From: Microbacterium sp. SY138
GTDB taxonomy: Bacteria; Actinomycetota; Actinomycetes; Actinomycetales; Microbacteriaceae
Assembly: GCF_039729145.1 (NCBI RefSeq)
Contig: NZ_CP155793.1
Span: 3,782,001-3,846,000, forward strand
Direction: 5' to 3'
DNA length: 64,000 nucleotides
A program made the position numbers and the translations under genes. This document shows positions 1-9,130 of the stretch, one piece after another. A model generated the notes under the pieces. That model was not told the origin of the DNA and searched no databases. It saw only the letters and a list, made by a program, of their open reading frames with translations. How positions within the stretch are numbered: the stretch's first letter is position 1; each line of letters opens with the position of its first letter.

Positions 1-217
1 GGGCACTCACGGCTGTGAGCACGACCAGGACGACACCCGCGAGCACGTTCAGCGCGGTGAAGACGAGTCGACCGATGCCGAGACCGATCGGGATCGTGAC
101 GCCGGGCGCGAGGAACTTCAACGGGGCTTCGAGGAAGGAGATCGCGATGATCGCCCCGAGCAGGAACGCCGGCAGCAGCAATTGCAGAGCCGCGTTCGTC
201 CGTCCATTGGAAGTCAT
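1..217 (-). CDS. Small integral membrane protein (partial)
   Basis: About 72 codons are visible, reading leftward from an ATG at 217 and leaving the window at base 1 with no stop. The product begins MTSNGRTNAALQ and then forms two long hydrophobic stretches separated by a short loop containing EAPLKF and GIGRLVF. This pattern resembles conserved small actinobacterial membrane proteins of unknown function. The reading frame is open throughout and hydrophobicity alternates as expected for helices. No function can be assigned, and the C-terminus lies outside the window. Confidence 0.6.
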   Translation of the reverse strand, partial: MTSNGRTNAALQLLLPAFLLGAIIAISFLEAPLKFLAPGVTIPIGLGIGRLVFTALNVLAGVVLVVLTAVSA

Positions 218-334
218 GAAGCCCTCTTCTCCCGCCGATCGCCGCCCTCCCTCCGACGCTACTGCGGCAGGTCGAGGTCGCAGACGATATCGACCGGAGA
301 AAAGACGGCATCGACGGGAGAGACACGTACGCGC

Positions 335-958
335 TCACAGCCACTCGATCACCTGCTCCGCGAGGATGCCGACGCCGATGACGGTCATGGCGATGCCCGC
401 GATCCGGGTGACCACAGAGCTCGCACGCGGCCGGGTGCGCAGGAGACGACGGGCGAGCAGCCCCACTGTCGTGTAGACGATCGCGATGTTGAACAGGTGC
501 AAGCCGCCGAGGGCGAGCATCTGTGTCGTCGACGGCCAGCCGTGCGGGCTCGTGAACTGCGGCAACAGGGCGAGCAGCAGCAGGAGCCCCTTCGGGTTGA
601 TCCCGCTCACACCGGATCCCCGCAGGAACTGCCCCCACCCCCCGGTGGCGACCGGTTCGCCGCTCTCCGCGATCGCCGCAGGGCGTGTGGCCAGCGTCGT
701 CGCACCGAGGAAGATCAGATAGAACGCGCCGATCACGGTCAGGGTCGTGAGGGTTACCGGATACGCGGTGACCAGCGCTCCGAGACCGAGCGCGACGGCG
801 ACGATCACGACGGTGTACCCGGCGATCATCCCGAGGATGGAAGGCGCGATCGAGCGGGCGCGCAGGCCGGCGGAGATCGCATACGCCCAGTCCGCTCCGG
901 GGGTCAGCGCCAGCATCACGGCGACCACCCAGAACTGCATGACCAGAGCGATATCCAT
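335..958 (-). CDS. LysE/RhtB family amino-acid exporter
   Basis: The 207-residue protein has the usual LysE/RhtB length and about six hydrophobic segments. The N-terminal ALTPGADWAY matches the conserved TPGP-like motif near the first helix, and GINPKG around the middle matches the second family signature. It would export an amino acid or related small molecule across the cytoplasmic membrane. A GAGGAGG ribosome site lies just before the ATG. The gene is divergent from an Lrp/AsnC regulator, the classic arrangement for LysE exporters controlled by an amino-acid-sensing regulator. The substrate cannot be read from the sequence. Confidence 0.9.
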   Translation of the reverse strand: MDIALVMQFWVVAVMLALTPGADWAYAISAGLRARSIAPSILGMIAGYTVVIVAVALGLGALVTAYPVTLTTLTVIGAFYLIFLGATTLATRPAAIAESGEPVATGGWGQFLRGSGVSGINPKGLLLLLALLPQFTSPHGWPSTTQMLALGGLHLFNIAIVYTTVGLLARRLLRTRPRASSVVTRIAGIAMTVIGVGILAEQVIEWL

Positions 959-1056
959 CGGTCCTCCTCAATCCGAGGAAGAGACTACGAAGGATCACGC
1001 GAAAGGTGCTCCGATTCTTCGGGTGATCGCGCCCTTCACCTGCAAGAATTGTCACC

Positions 1057-1512
1057 ATGGACGCACTTGACCGGGAGATCCTCTCCCTGCTGCAGGATGA
1101 CGGACGAATGAGTGCGACGCACCTCGCCTCCCAGGTCGGGTTGAGCCTGTCCGCGTGCCATCGCCGACTCAAGGAACTGGAGCAGTCCGGAGCGATCGAG
1201 CGATACCGCGCGGTCGTCGCGCCCGCAGCCGTCGGCCTCACGTTCGAGGCCATCGTGTTCGTGACGATCGGACGCACCGACAAGGACACGATCGTGGCGT
1301 TCGAGGAGGCCGTCGTGGCGATCCCCGCGGTGGTCGAGGCCCAGCGCCTGTTCGGCGACCCCGACTACATGCTGCGCATCCTCACCCGCGACATGAGCGC
1401 CTACCAGGAGCTCTACGACAACACCCTCGGGGCCCTGCCGGGCGTGCAGCGGCTCACCTCGACCATGGTCATGAAGCGCCTCGGAGCGGACCGGGCGGTG
1501 CCGATCCCCTGA
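1057..1512 (+). CDS. Lrp/AsnC family transcriptional regulator
   Basis: The 151-residue protein has an N-terminal winged helix (about residues 1-60, beginning MDALDREILSLLQDDGRMS) and a C-terminal RAM/AsnC ligand-binding domain containing LFGDPDYML and a final PGVQRLTSTMV segment. The length is typical of the family. It lies 98 bases from the divergent LysE-type exporter, so it probably activates or represses that exporter in response to an amino acid, as LrpC or LysG-like regulators do. The effector is unknown. Confidence 0.92.
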   Translation: MDALDREILSLLQDDGRMSATHLASQVGLSLSACHRRLKELEQSGAIERYRAVVAPAAVGLTFEAIVFVTIGRTDKDTIVAFEEAVVAIPAVVEAQRLFGDPDYMLRILTRDMSAYQELYDNTLGALPGVQRLTSTMVMKRLGADRAVPIP

Positions 1513-1523
1513 GGCGGGTGCGG

Positions 1524-2018
1524 TCAGACGGGGGCCTGGCAGATGCGTGCCACGAGCTCTTCGGGCGCAGCATCCACGGTCACCGCGATCCCCTGCTCGT
1601 CCGGCCCGAGGGGCTCCAGCGTCTGCAGCTGCGACGCCAGCAGCGCCGGCGGCATGAAGTGGTCCCGGCGCGCGGTGGTCTGCGCGACCACCCGTTCTCG
1701 GGGCGCGTCGAGGTGCACGAAGAAGACGGTCGGGGCCGAGGCGCGCAGCCGGTCACGGTAGCTGCGCTTCAGGGCCGAGCAGGCGACGACGACCACCGGA
1801 TCTGCGGCGAGCGCCGCCCCCACCCGGTCGAGCCACGGCCATCGGTCGTCGTCGTCGAGCGGAGCACCGGCTGCCATCTTCGCGATGTTCTCCGGCCCGT
1901 GCAGATCATCCGCATCGATGAACGCGACACCCATCCGGCGCGCGAGTTCCCGACCCACCGTAGTCTTGCCCACCCCGGACACCCCCATGACGACGATCGG
2001 CCGAGACTCGCTGGTCAC
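1524..2018 (-). CDS. gntK: Gluconokinase
   Basis: This 164-residue small kinase of the GntK family phosphorylates D-gluconate to 6-phosphogluconate with ATP. The P-loop is GVSGVGKTT near residues 13-21, followed by the family signature [14 protein letters not shown], and [10 protein letters not shown] in the middle corresponds to the conserved substrate and LID region. It is the last gene of a nine-gene leftward operon and overlaps manD by ATGA. In a glucuronate operon one would expect 2-keto-3-deoxygluconate kinase at this point. Gluconate kinase instead suggests that the operon serves several sugar acids, or that this kinase acts on a related acid. The family call is secure. Confidence 0.93.
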   Translation of the reverse strand: MTSESRPIVVMGVSGVGKTTVGRELARRMGVAFIDADDLHGPENIAKMAAGAPLDDDDRWPWLDRVGAALAADPVVVVACSALKRSYRDRLRASAPTVFFVHLDAPRERVVAQTTARRDHFMPPALLASQLQTLEPLGPDEQGIAVTVDAAPEELVARICQAPV

Positions 2019-3253
2019 CAGTCGTGCACCGTTCCATCCGCCAGACGGTTGTACGGCAGATAGGCCCGCTCATACGGGTACTTTCCCGCCTCGTCGACGT
2101 CGAGCTCGACGCCCAGGCCCGGCTTGTCGCCCGGGTGCAGCAGGCCTTCGCGCCAGGTGAAGGACTGCTGGAACACCCTGTCGGTGCGCGAGCCGTGCTG
2201 CATGTACTCCTGGATGCCGAAGTTGTGGATGGCGAGGCCGAGGTGCATCGCCGCCGCCATGCCGACCGGCGAGATGTCGGTGGGCCCGTGCATGCCGGAC
2301 TTGATCTGATACATCGCCGCGTAGTCGAGCGTCTTCTTCAGCGGGCTGATGCCGCCCATGTGCGTCACGGCGCCGCGCACGTAGTCGATGAGCTGATCGC
2401 GGATGATGTCCTTGAAGTCCCAGACGGTGTTGAAGATCTCGCCGATCGCGAGGGGTGTCGTCGTGTGCTGACGCACGAGCCGCAGCGCCTCCTGGTTCTC
2501 GGCGGGGGTGCAGTCCTCGAGCCAGAAGAGGTCGTACGGTTCGAGTGCCTTGCCGAGCTTCGCCGCCTGGATGGGCGTCATCCGGTGGTGGCCGTCGTGC
2601 AGCAGGGGGATGTCGGGGCCGAACTCGTTGCGCACCGCCTCGAAGACGCCCGGCAGGTGGTTCAGATAGGCGCGGGTGTCCCAATCCTCCTCGACCGGCT
2701 TCGCACCCCGCCGGGCCGGCTCGTGGTCGTAGCGGGCTTCCCCACCACCGGTGTCTGCAGCCTGCGAGGCGATGCCGTAGATGGCCTTGAGCCCGGGAAC
2801 ACCCGTCTGGATACGGATCGCCCGATACCCCTGGTCGAGGTGCGCGCGCACGGAGTCGAAGAGTTCGGGCAGCTCTTTTCCCGAGGCATGACCGTAGGCG
2901 AGCAGGCCGGAACGCGATGCCCCGCCCAGCAACTGGTAGACCGGCATCCCCGCCTTCTTGCCCTTGATGTCCCAGAGTGCCATGTCGACCGCGGCGACGG
3001 CGGCCATCGTGACGGGGCCTCGCCGCCAGTACGCGCTCCGATAGAGGAACTGCCAGGTGTCCTCGATGCGGTCTTCGTCGGCGCCGATCAGCAGCGGGAC
3101 GACGTGTTCGGTGAGGTACGCGACGACGGCGAGCTCACGCCCGTTGAGGGTCGCGTCGCCGAGGCCCGAGACGCCGTCGGCGGTCGTGAGCTTGAGGGTG
3201 ACGAAGTTCCGGTCCGGGCTGGTGACGATGACCTCAGCCTTGACGATGCTCAT
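2015..3253 (-). CDS. manD: D-mannonate dehydratase, enolase superfamily
   Basis: This 412-residue member of the ManD group of the enolase superfamily dehydrates D-mannonate to 2-keto-3-deoxy-D-gluconate. Visible features are the N-terminal capping domain, the AYWRRGPV loop, [17 protein letters not shown], and the barrel metal and acid-base region with [22 protein letters not shown] and [11 protein letters not shown]. The C-terminal [12 protein letters not shown] and NFGIQEYM segments are typical of ManD. It is ATGA-coupled to gntK downstream and follows the fructuronate reductase gene, which supplies its substrate. Some ManD relatives prefer D-gluconate, which would also fit the adjacent gntK. 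Confidence 0.9.
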   Translation of the reverse strand: MSIVKAEVIVTSPDRNFVTLKLTTADGVSGLGDATLNGRELAVVAYLTEHVVPLLIGADEDRIEDTWQFLYRSAYWRRGPVTMAAVAAVDMALWDIKGKKAGMPVYQLLGGASRSGLLAYGHASGKELPELFDSVRAHLDQGYRAIRIQTGVPGLKAIYGIASQAADTGGGEARYDHEPARRGAKPVEEDWDTRAYLNHLPGVFEAVRNEFGPDIPLLHDGHHRMTPIQAAKLGKALEPYDLFWLEDCTPAENQEALRLVRQHTTTPLAIGEIFNTVWDFKDIIRDQLIDYVRGAVTHMGGISPLKKTLDYAAMYQIKSGMHGPTDISPVGMAAAMHLGLAIHNFGIQEYMQHGSRTDRVFQQSFTWREGLLHPGDKPGLGVELDVDEAGKYPYERAYLPYNRLADGTVHDW

Positions 3254-4476
3254 GCGAGGGTCCCTTCGGGAGTGAGGTGGTCGATGACGGTGCGCGTGCG
3301 GTCGCTCTCGGGCACGGCGCCGATGGTGCGCGCGACGGCGGCCGTCGCGGTGTCGGTCGGGTCGAGTTCGAGGAGCGAGCGGATCCAGGTCTCCAGGGCG
3401 TGCACCTGTGCTTCGTCGACGGCGAGTCCGTCTTCACGCCGTCGGCGCACGGGAGCCACGAGCCGTAGCGCCACCTTGATCGGGCTGTCGCGGCGGATCT
3501 GGTCGAGTCGATGGGCGATGCGCGGGTTCGCGAAGCGGACGCGCAGGTCGTCGAGCCATCCGTCGAGCTCTGCGGCAGGCAGATCGACCGCGGTCCGCTG
3601 GGCGGCCCAGAGCGCTTCGGTGTCGCCACGGAGGTCGCGGTCGTCGAACGCCTCGGCGATCGTCTCGTATCCCCGCAGACGACCGGCGGCCGCGAGGAAG
3701 CTGTGGCCGGCGTTGAGCAGGTAGAGCTTTCGCGATTCGTACGGACCCACGTCGGCCACGAATCGTCCACCGCCCTGCGCCCAGTCCGGTGCGCCGCCGG
3801 GGAACTCTCCGGCGAGGATCCACTCCGTGAACGGCTCGGTCACGACGGTGGACGGATCGTCGAGGCCGGTGAGCTTCCGCACGGCATCGATGTCGACTGC
3901 CGTGACCGCCGGGGTGATCCGGTCGACCACGGTGTCGACGAACGACGCGGTGTCCGAGATGCGCGCAGCCTCGGTGCCGGCGGCCTTGAGCACCGCGTCG
4001 CGCAGCACCCGTCCGTTCCGCGGCAGGTTGTCGCAGCTCACGACCGCGATGGGTCCTGCGTCGGTGTCCGCCCGAGCGACGAGGCCGTCGGCGATACGTC
4101 CGGGCACCGCGGAACCGGCGGAGTACCCCGCCTCGGTGACGGTGACGGTCAGCACGGCGACCTGCGGATCGGCGAGCACGGCGAGCCAGGACGCCTCATC
4201 CGATCCGGGGACCGCGCGCACGATCGACTGCACGGTCGTCGCCCGATCCCCCTCGGCCGAACGCTCCAGCACGGTATAGACGCCGTCGTTCCGTGACAGC
4301 AGTTCCGCGGCCTCGGGGGTGCGTCCGGTGAAAGCGGCGATGCCCCAGCCGTCGTCCGCGCCTGCGCGGTCGTTCGCCTGCTGGGTGTACCAGGCCTGAT
4401 GGGCGCGGTGAAAGGCGCCCATCCCCAGATGAGCGGCACGGACCGGGGGATGCTGCGTGCGCGCCGGCCCGGTCAC
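3250..4476 (-). CDS. uxuB: Fructuronate reductase, mannitol dehydrogenase family
   Basis: The 408-residue NAD-dependent reductase converts D-fructuronate to D-mannonate. The N-terminus carries [12 protein letters not shown], the mannitol dehydrogenase family GxGxFHRAHQ nucleotide-binding signature. The middle has SCDNLPRNG and NAGHSFLA, the conserved catalytic region with Lys in [12 protein letters not shown] chose the GTG at 4476 because it makes a GTGA overlap with the preceding gene and puts the Rossmann motif near residue 15; a longer frame upstream lacks homology. Tagaturonate reductase is an alternative, but manD next door favours fructuronate. Confidence 0.88.
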   Translation of the reverse strand: MTGPARTQHPPVRAAHLGMGAFHRAHQAWYTQQANDRAGADDGWGIAAFTGRTPEAAELLSRNDGVYTVLERSAEGDRATTVQSIVRAVPGSDEASWLAVLADPQVAVLTVTVTEAGYSAGSAVPGRIADGLVARADTDAGPIAVVSCDNLPRNGRVLRDAVLKAAGTEAARISDTASFVDTVVDRITPAVTAVDIDAVRKLTGLDDPSTVVTEPFTEWILAGEFPGGAPDWAQGGGRFVADVGPYESRKLYLLNAGHSFLAAAGRLRGYETIAEAFDDRDLRGDTEALWAAQRTAVDLPAAELDGWLDDLRVRFANPRIAHRLDQIRRDSPIKVALRLVAPVRRRREDGLAVDEAQVHALETWIRSLLELDPTDTATAAVARTIGAVPESDRTRTVIDHLTPEGTLA

Positions 4477-5333
4477 GATCCGATGCCCGCGGCACCGGCG
4501 CACGCGCGGAGGAAGGCGAGGTCGTCGACCAGTCGCTCTTCCAGCGGAGCATCCGTCGAGAAGTCCTCCAGCGTAACCCAGCCGTCGTACCCGACCTCGG
4601 CGAGAGCACGGAAGTAGTCCGGCACACTGGCGATGCCCTCGCGCAGCGGCGCCCACACCGACTCCCAGCGCACATCTCCATCGAGCCCGGTCTGCCCGGT
4701 GCGCTGCCAGACCGCGTTCTTCACGTGCACGTGAGCGAGGTACTCGCCCAGAAGCTGGAGCCCGGCACGAGTATCCTCCTGACCTTCGATCACGAGATTG
4801 CCGAGGTCGTGGATCACGCCGATGGTGCGCGGATCGATGCCGTCGACCAGCCGGAGGGCGGCCGACGCCGACGACGAGATCGTCTGGTGGTGCAGCTCGA
4901 CCAGCACCTTCACGCCGAGTGTCCCCGCCTGTTCCGCGGCCCACGCCAGGTCGTCCCTGGTCTGCGCGAACACCGAGCGATAGTCCTCGGCGTCGTTGAA
5001 GGGGATGCGCACTCGCACCTGACGCGCACCGAGGTCTGCGGTCGCCCGGAGCGTCCGCAGCACGTCGTCCCGGTCCGGCGCGAGCGCATAGCCGCCGATG
5101 CCGCTGAACTCCAGCCCGGCCTCGCGGGTGATGCGGGCGATCTCGGCGACCGCCCCCTCGAGCCCGGTGAGCGGCCAGGTCGCACGGTTCCCGGCCCAGA
5201 ACCCGGGCGGATCCGCCTCGTCCTGGTCGGTGATGCGCCACTCGATGCCGTCGTAGCCGATCGCGGCGATGCGGCGGGCCGCTTCCGCGGGCTCCCAGTC
5301 GGGGGTCGCCGCGGTGAACACGGAGAACTTCAT
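4473..5333 (-). CDS. Sugar phosphate isomerase/epimerase (xylose isomerase-like TIM barrel)
   Basis: A 286-residue TIM-barrel protein of the IolE/xylose-isomerase-like family. It opens MKFSVFTAATPDWEPAEAAR and contains GYDGIEWR, LVELHHQT, IGVIHDLGNLV, HVHVKNAVW and GWVTLEDF, which place the metal-binding Glu, Asp, His and Glu residues of the fold. The likely reaction is isomerisation or epimerisation of a sugar acid or keto sugar that feeds the operon. It overlaps both neighbours by four bases, so translation is coupled. The exact substrate is unknown. Confidence 0.82.
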   Translation of the reverse strand: MKFSVFTAATPDWEPAEAARRIAAIGYDGIEWRITDQDEADPPGFWAGNRATWPLTGLEGAVAEIARITREAGLEFSGIGGYALAPDRDDVLRTLRATADLGARQVRVRIPFNDAEDYRSVFAQTRDDLAWAAEQAGTLGVKVLVELHHQTISSSASAALRLVDGIDPRTIGVIHDLGNLVIEGQEDTRAGLQLLGEYLAHVHVKNAVWQRTGQTGLDGDVRWESVWAPLREGIASVPDYFRALAEVGYDGWVTLEDFSTDAPLEERLVDDLAFLRACAGAAGIGS

Positions 5334-6448
5334 GCGATGCCTCCTGTCCGCACGTTCGTGTCGTCGACGGTGCCGTCGATCAGGTCGGCGATGCGCACCG
5401 GCGAGCCGGTGGTCGCCGAGACGTAGATGCCGCGCACGACGGCGAGCGCCCGCAGCGCCTCGGGCACCCCGACGCGGGAAGCCCGCCCGTCGCGGATGCT
5501 CTCGACGATGTCGGCGTACTGACGGGCGTGGCCCTCGGCGAATGCCTGCGGGTTGCGGTCGTCGCCGAGTCGATGCCCCTCCGGCACCCAGTCGGCGCTG
5601 CGGTCGGTCGGCTCGCCGTCGATCCACAGCCGGGCGAGCTGGTCGTTCTCGATGATGCCGGTCCCCTGCGCACCGTGCACGGCCAGCCGCACCGGCTGCT
5701 CGGGGAAGGCCGCGGTCGTGGCGTGCAGCACGGCGAGCGCCCCCGATTCGAAGCGCACCGTGACCACGGCGACGTCTTCGACCTCGACCCGCTCGTGTGC
5801 GAGCAGCGCGGTGTGGGCGAACACCTCGACCGGCATGCCGAGGAACCACAGCAGCAGATCGACGGTGTGCACGCCCTGGTTCATGACGGCGCCTCCGCCG
5901 TCGAGCTCCCAGGTGCCTCGCCAGGCGCCCGAGTCGTAGTACTCCTGAGAGCGCCACCAGGGCACCGAGGCCACCGCGCTCGTGATCCGTCCCAGGCGTC
6001 CGGAGTGGGCGGCGTCGGCGACGGCCACGGCACCGGGGTCGAAGCGGTGCTGGCTGATCACCGAGATCCGGATGCCGCGCGTCTCCGCGTCCCTGGCGAT
6101 CTCCGCTAATCGGCGGCCGCGCTCCATCGACACGTCGAGGGGTTTCTCCAGCACGACGTGCATCCCGCGGGCGACCGCCCGTTCGGCGAGCTCGACATGG
6201 GAGCCGCTCGGGGTGCAGATCACGACCATATCGACATCGGCGGGGATCGACTCGATCTCGGCGTGGGCCGACGGTCGCGCGCCGCCCAGCTCGTCGACGA
6301 CGAGGTCGGCCAGCCGTGCGGTCGCCGCCGGCACCTCGTCGACGACGGCGACGATGCGCAGGCCGGGAGTGCTCGCGATCGCTCGGGCATGATTGACGCC
6401 GATGATGCCGCATCCGACGATCGCGACGTCGAGGATTGCGTCGGTCAT
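5330..6448 (-). CDS. Gfo/Idh/MocA family oxidoreductase
   Basis: This 372-residue NAD(P)-dependent sugar oxidoreductase has an N-terminal Rossmann fold with VAIVGCGIIGVNHARAI near residue 8 and the EKPLDVS motif (Glu-Lys-Pro) near residue 100. The C-terminal beta domain contains NQGVHTVDLLLWFLG, which holds the catalytic Asp/His pair of inositol and glucose-fructose oxidoreductases. Set between two isomerase/epimerase genes, it could oxidise and re-reduce a sugar acid during epimerisation. The substrate is not identifiable. Confidence 0.87.
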   Translation of the reverse strand: MTDAILDVAIVGCGIIGVNHARAIASTPGLRIVAVVDEVPAATARLADLVVDELGGARPSAHAEIESIPADVDMVVICTPSGSHVELAERAVARGMHVVLEKPLDVSMERGRRLAEIARDAETRGIRISVISQHRFDPGAVAVADAAHSGRLGRITSAVASVPWWRSQEYYDSGAWRGTWELDGGGAVMNQGVHTVDLLLWFLGMPVEVFAHTALLAHERVEVEDVAVVTVRFESGALAVLHATTAAFPEQPVRLAVHGAQGTGIIENDQLARLWIDGEPTDRSADWVPEGHRLGDDRNPQAFAEGHARQYADIVESIRDGRASRVGVPEALRALAVVRGIYVSATTGSPVRIADLIDGTVDDTNVRTGGIA

Positions 6449-7278
6449 GAGAGGGTCACTCCGATCTCGTCCGTGAGGGTGCGCAGGGCCCGACCGGCGC
6501 GGCCGAAGGCCTCGGGGCCGGAGAACCCGCCGAGGGCGTTCACGTCGGCGAGGTGCGGTTCGAGCGAGGCGAACCCCGCATAGCCGTCGTCGCGCAGGGC
6601 GGTGAGGGTCTCGCGCAGCTCGCCGTCGCCCTCGCCCACCGGGACCACCTCGCCGGTCGCTGCGAGCGCATCCTTCAGCTGCAGATACTCGAGGTGCGGT
6701 CGCAGCATCGCGTAGCCGTCGGTGAACGGACGGACGCCGACCTGCACGAAGTTGGCGTTGTCCCAGGCGATGCGCAGCCGGTCCGAACCGACCGACTCGA
6801 TCACGTCGAGCACGCGTGCGGGGATGTCGCCGTAGATGTCCTTCTCGTTCTCGTGCACGAGGGTGACCCCGGCCGCCTCGGCGGTGCGCGCCAGCGCCGC
6901 CATGCGCACGAGCACGTCGTCGCGGATGTCTTCGGCCGAAAGGTTCTCGTCGCGGAAGAACGAGAAGATGCGGATATACGGGGTCTCCAGGACGTCGGCG
7001 GCACGGATCGCCCGCTGCAGTCGACCGACCTCGTGCTCCACCGGTAGGGACACGTCGACCTTGCCGATCGGCGAGGCGACCGCCGAGACCGACATGCCGC
7101 GTTCGCGCACGACGGCCGCGAGCTGCGTCAGCTGAGACTCATCGAGATCGACGATGTTCACCCCCCACGCGCTGCGCACCTCGATGTGCCGCGCGCCGAG
7201 CGCCTGGAGCACGGCGATCTGCACGGCCGGATCGGGATCGATCTCGTCACCGAATCCTGAGAGCTTCCACGGGGTCAT
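6445..7278 (-). CDS. Sugar phosphate isomerase/epimerase
   Basis: A second xylose-isomerase-like TIM barrel of 277 residues, beginning MTPWKLSGFGDEIDPDP. LVHENEKDIYGD, LRIAWDNANFVQVG, LEYLQLKDAL and FASLEPHL carry the metal-binding Glu, Asp/Asn, His-equivalent and Glu positions of the family. It is ATGA-coupled to the ABC permease gene upstream and to the Gfo/Idh gene downstream. It differs clearly from the isomerase at 4473, so the two probably act on different intermediates. FGDEIDPD-type proteins often accompany sugar ABC importers. Confidence 0.82.
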   Translation of the reverse strand: MTPWKLSGFGDEIDPDPAVQIAVLQALGARHIEVRSAWGVNIVDLDESQLTQLAAVVRERGMSVSAVASPIGKVDVSLPVEHEVGRLQRAIRAADVLETPYIRIFSFFRDENLSAEDIRDDVLVRMAALARTAEAAGVTLVHENEKDIYGDIPARVLDVIESVGSDRLRIAWDNANFVQVGVRPFTDGYAMLRPHLEYLQLKDALAATGEVVPVGEGDGELRETLTALRDDGYAGFASLEPHLADVNALGGFSGPEAFGRAGRALRTLTDEIGVTLS

Positions 7279-8186
7279 TTCACTCCTCCTGCGGTGAGAC
7301 CGCCTACGAGATAACGCTGGAACACGAGGTACAACACGACGACGGGGATGGCGCAGATGAGCGAGGCCGCCATCATCTGTCCGTACAGCGGCACCGCCCC
7401 CGTCTCCTGCGTCGCGCCGAAGATCTGCAGGGCCACCGCGGCGGTCCGGCTGTCGCGGTTGGTCATGACCGAGGCGAACAGCACGTCGTTCCACCCCTGC
7501 AGGAAAGCGAAGATCGCGGAGACCACGATCCCGGGCCAGCTCAGCGGCAGCACGATGCGGGTGAGGACGCGGAAGTTGGAGGCGCCGTCGATGCGGGCGG
7601 CTTCTTCGAGCTCGCGCGGCAGCCCGCGGATGTACGTCACCATCACCCAGGTCGAGAACGGCAGCGCGAAGGTGAGGTAGGTGACGAACACCGACCAGTG
7701 CGTGCCGATGGTGGGGATGCGCAGCACCGACGACAGCGTCGAGAACATCACGAACACCGGCAGCAGCATGAGGGTTCCCGGAACCGACTGCAGGCCGAGC
7801 AGACCCCGAAGGATCGTGACGCGTCCGATGAAGGTGAACCGCACCAGCACCCAGGCCATCGACACGGCCACGGCCGCGCAGACGACCGCGACCGCCCCGC
7901 AGATCAGCAGGCTGTTGGCCAGACCTCCGGCGAGATCGACACTGCGCCAGACCTTGATGTAGTTGTCGAGACGCAGCTCGGTCGGCCAGTACGCGCCGCC
8001 GGCGACCGCGACATCGGCGTTGATCGAGGCGAACAGCATGTACGAGACCGGCCCGAAGACCAGCAGACACAGGACGACGTTCGCGGCGACGAGAAGCGGA
8101 CGCGGCAGCAGGCGGTCGACCTGGCTGTGACCGCCCGGGCGGCTCCGGCGCGGGTTGACCTGCGCGATCGTGGTGGTGACGCTCAT
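7275..8186 (-). CDS. Carbohydrate ABC transporter permease (MalG type)
   Basis: This 303-residue inner-membrane protein of the CUT1 family has six predicted helices. The EAA loop lies in ELEEAARIDGASNFRVLTRI, where it would contact the ATPase. GGLANSLLICG and the C-terminal FQRYLVGGLTAGGVK are typical of MalG-like subunits. It forms the channel with the upstream MalF-like subunit, with which it overlaps by four bases. No ATP-binding subunit lies in the operon, so a shared MsmK-like ATPase elsewhere is probably used. Confidence 0.92.
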   Translation of the reverse strand: MSVTTTIAQVNPRRSRPGGHSQVDRLLPRPLLVAANVVLCLLVFGPVSYMLFASINADVAVAGGAYWPTELRLDNYIKVWRSVDLAGGLANSLLICGAVAVVCAAVAVSMAWVLVRFTFIGRVTILRGLLGLQSVPGTLMLLPVFVMFSTLSSVLRIPTIGTHWSVFVTYLTFALPFSTWVMVTYIRGLPRELEEAARIDGASNFRVLTRIVLPLSWPGIVVSAIFAFLQGWNDVLFASVMTNRDSRTAAVALQIFGATQETGAVPLYGQMMAASLICAIPVVVLYLVFQRYLVGGLTAGGVK

Positions 8187-9112
8187 CGCTTCGCGTCCTC
8201 TCCGGTGTCGAGGCGCACAGCGCGCAGGTAGACGAACAGGGGGATCGCGACGATCGCGAGAGAGGCGACCGCCATCGCCGCGGAGAGCCCGAACCGGAAG
8301 CTCTGGAACGCCGTGACGTAGGTGAGGACCGGCAGGACCTCGACATCGACGGGGGCCGGGATCCCGAAGAGCACGAACGGCATCGTGAAGGCGTTGATGC
8401 TGTGCAGGAACGTGAGGATGAAGGCCAGCAGGATCGATCCGCGCAGGTACGGCAGGATCACCTTGCGCAGCTTGATCCCCCAGCCGGCGCCGTCGAGCGC
8501 CGCCGCCTCGTGCACCTCCGCATCCACCGCCTGGAGACCGGCGAGGGTCAGCAGATACACGAACGGCCAGCTCACCCAGAGCTGCGTGATCACCAGGGTC
8601 CAATAGCTCTGCGGTCCGTTCAACCACAGCCCCGGATCGACGCCGAAGACGCCGAAGGCCCCGTCCACGACGCCCTCGGGCTGGAACATCGCCCGGAAGA
8701 CGGTCGCCACGACGAACGCGGGGAGGATGTATGGGATCAAGTACACCGAGCGCACCAGCCCACGGCCGCGGAAGGCGTTCTGCGTGGCCAGCGCCGCCGT
8801 GACGCCGAGGGGGATCGCCGCGACCGACACGATCAGTGCGTAGCTGACGCTCAGCCAGATCCCCCGCACCAGCGGAGAAGTGGAGAACGCCTCGACGAAG
8901 TTTCCCAGGCCGACGAACGGCGCCTGCAGCCACTGCCTGATCGTGTACTGGTCGAGATCGAGCATCGAGATCCAGAAGGCCAGCAGCAGCGGCACCAGGA
9001 TCAGCAGCGTCATCAGCACCCCGCCGGGGAGCAGCATCCACAGCGGGCGGGGCCGCTCGCTCGGCGGCGTGTCGTCGGTGCGTTTCCGACGCGTATCGGT
9101 CGCGATCGCCAT
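8183..9112 (-). CDS. Carbohydrate ABC transporter permease (MalF type)
   Basis: The 309-residue permease begins with a charged cytoplasmic tail, then a first helix with LPGGVLMTLLILVPLLLAF, and about six helices in total. The EAA motif is HEAAALDGAGWGIKLRKVI, and LDQYTIRQW plus VGLGNF are usual in the MalF-like periplasmic loop. It pairs with the next gene and receives ligand from the lipoprotein encoded just upstream (18-base gap). The likely substrate is glucuronate or a glucuronide or oligouronide, inferred only from the operon. Confidence 0.92.
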   Translation of the reverse strand: MAIATDTRRKRTDDTPPSERPRPLWMLLPGGVLMTLLILVPLLLAFWISMLDLDQYTIRQWLQAPFVGLGNFVEAFSTSPLVRGIWLSVSYALIVSVAAIPLGVTAALATQNAFRGRGLVRSVYLIPYILPAFVVATVFRAMFQPEGVVDGAFGVFGVDPGLWLNGPQSYWTLVITQLWVSWPFVYLLTLAGLQAVDAEVHEAAALDGAGWGIKLRKVILPYLRGSILLAFILTFLHSINAFTMPFVLFGIPAPVDVEVLPVLTYVTAFQSFRFGLSAAMAVASLAIVAIPLFVYLRAVRLDTGEDAKR

Positions 9113-9130
9113 GTGCGCGTCCTCGCGTCG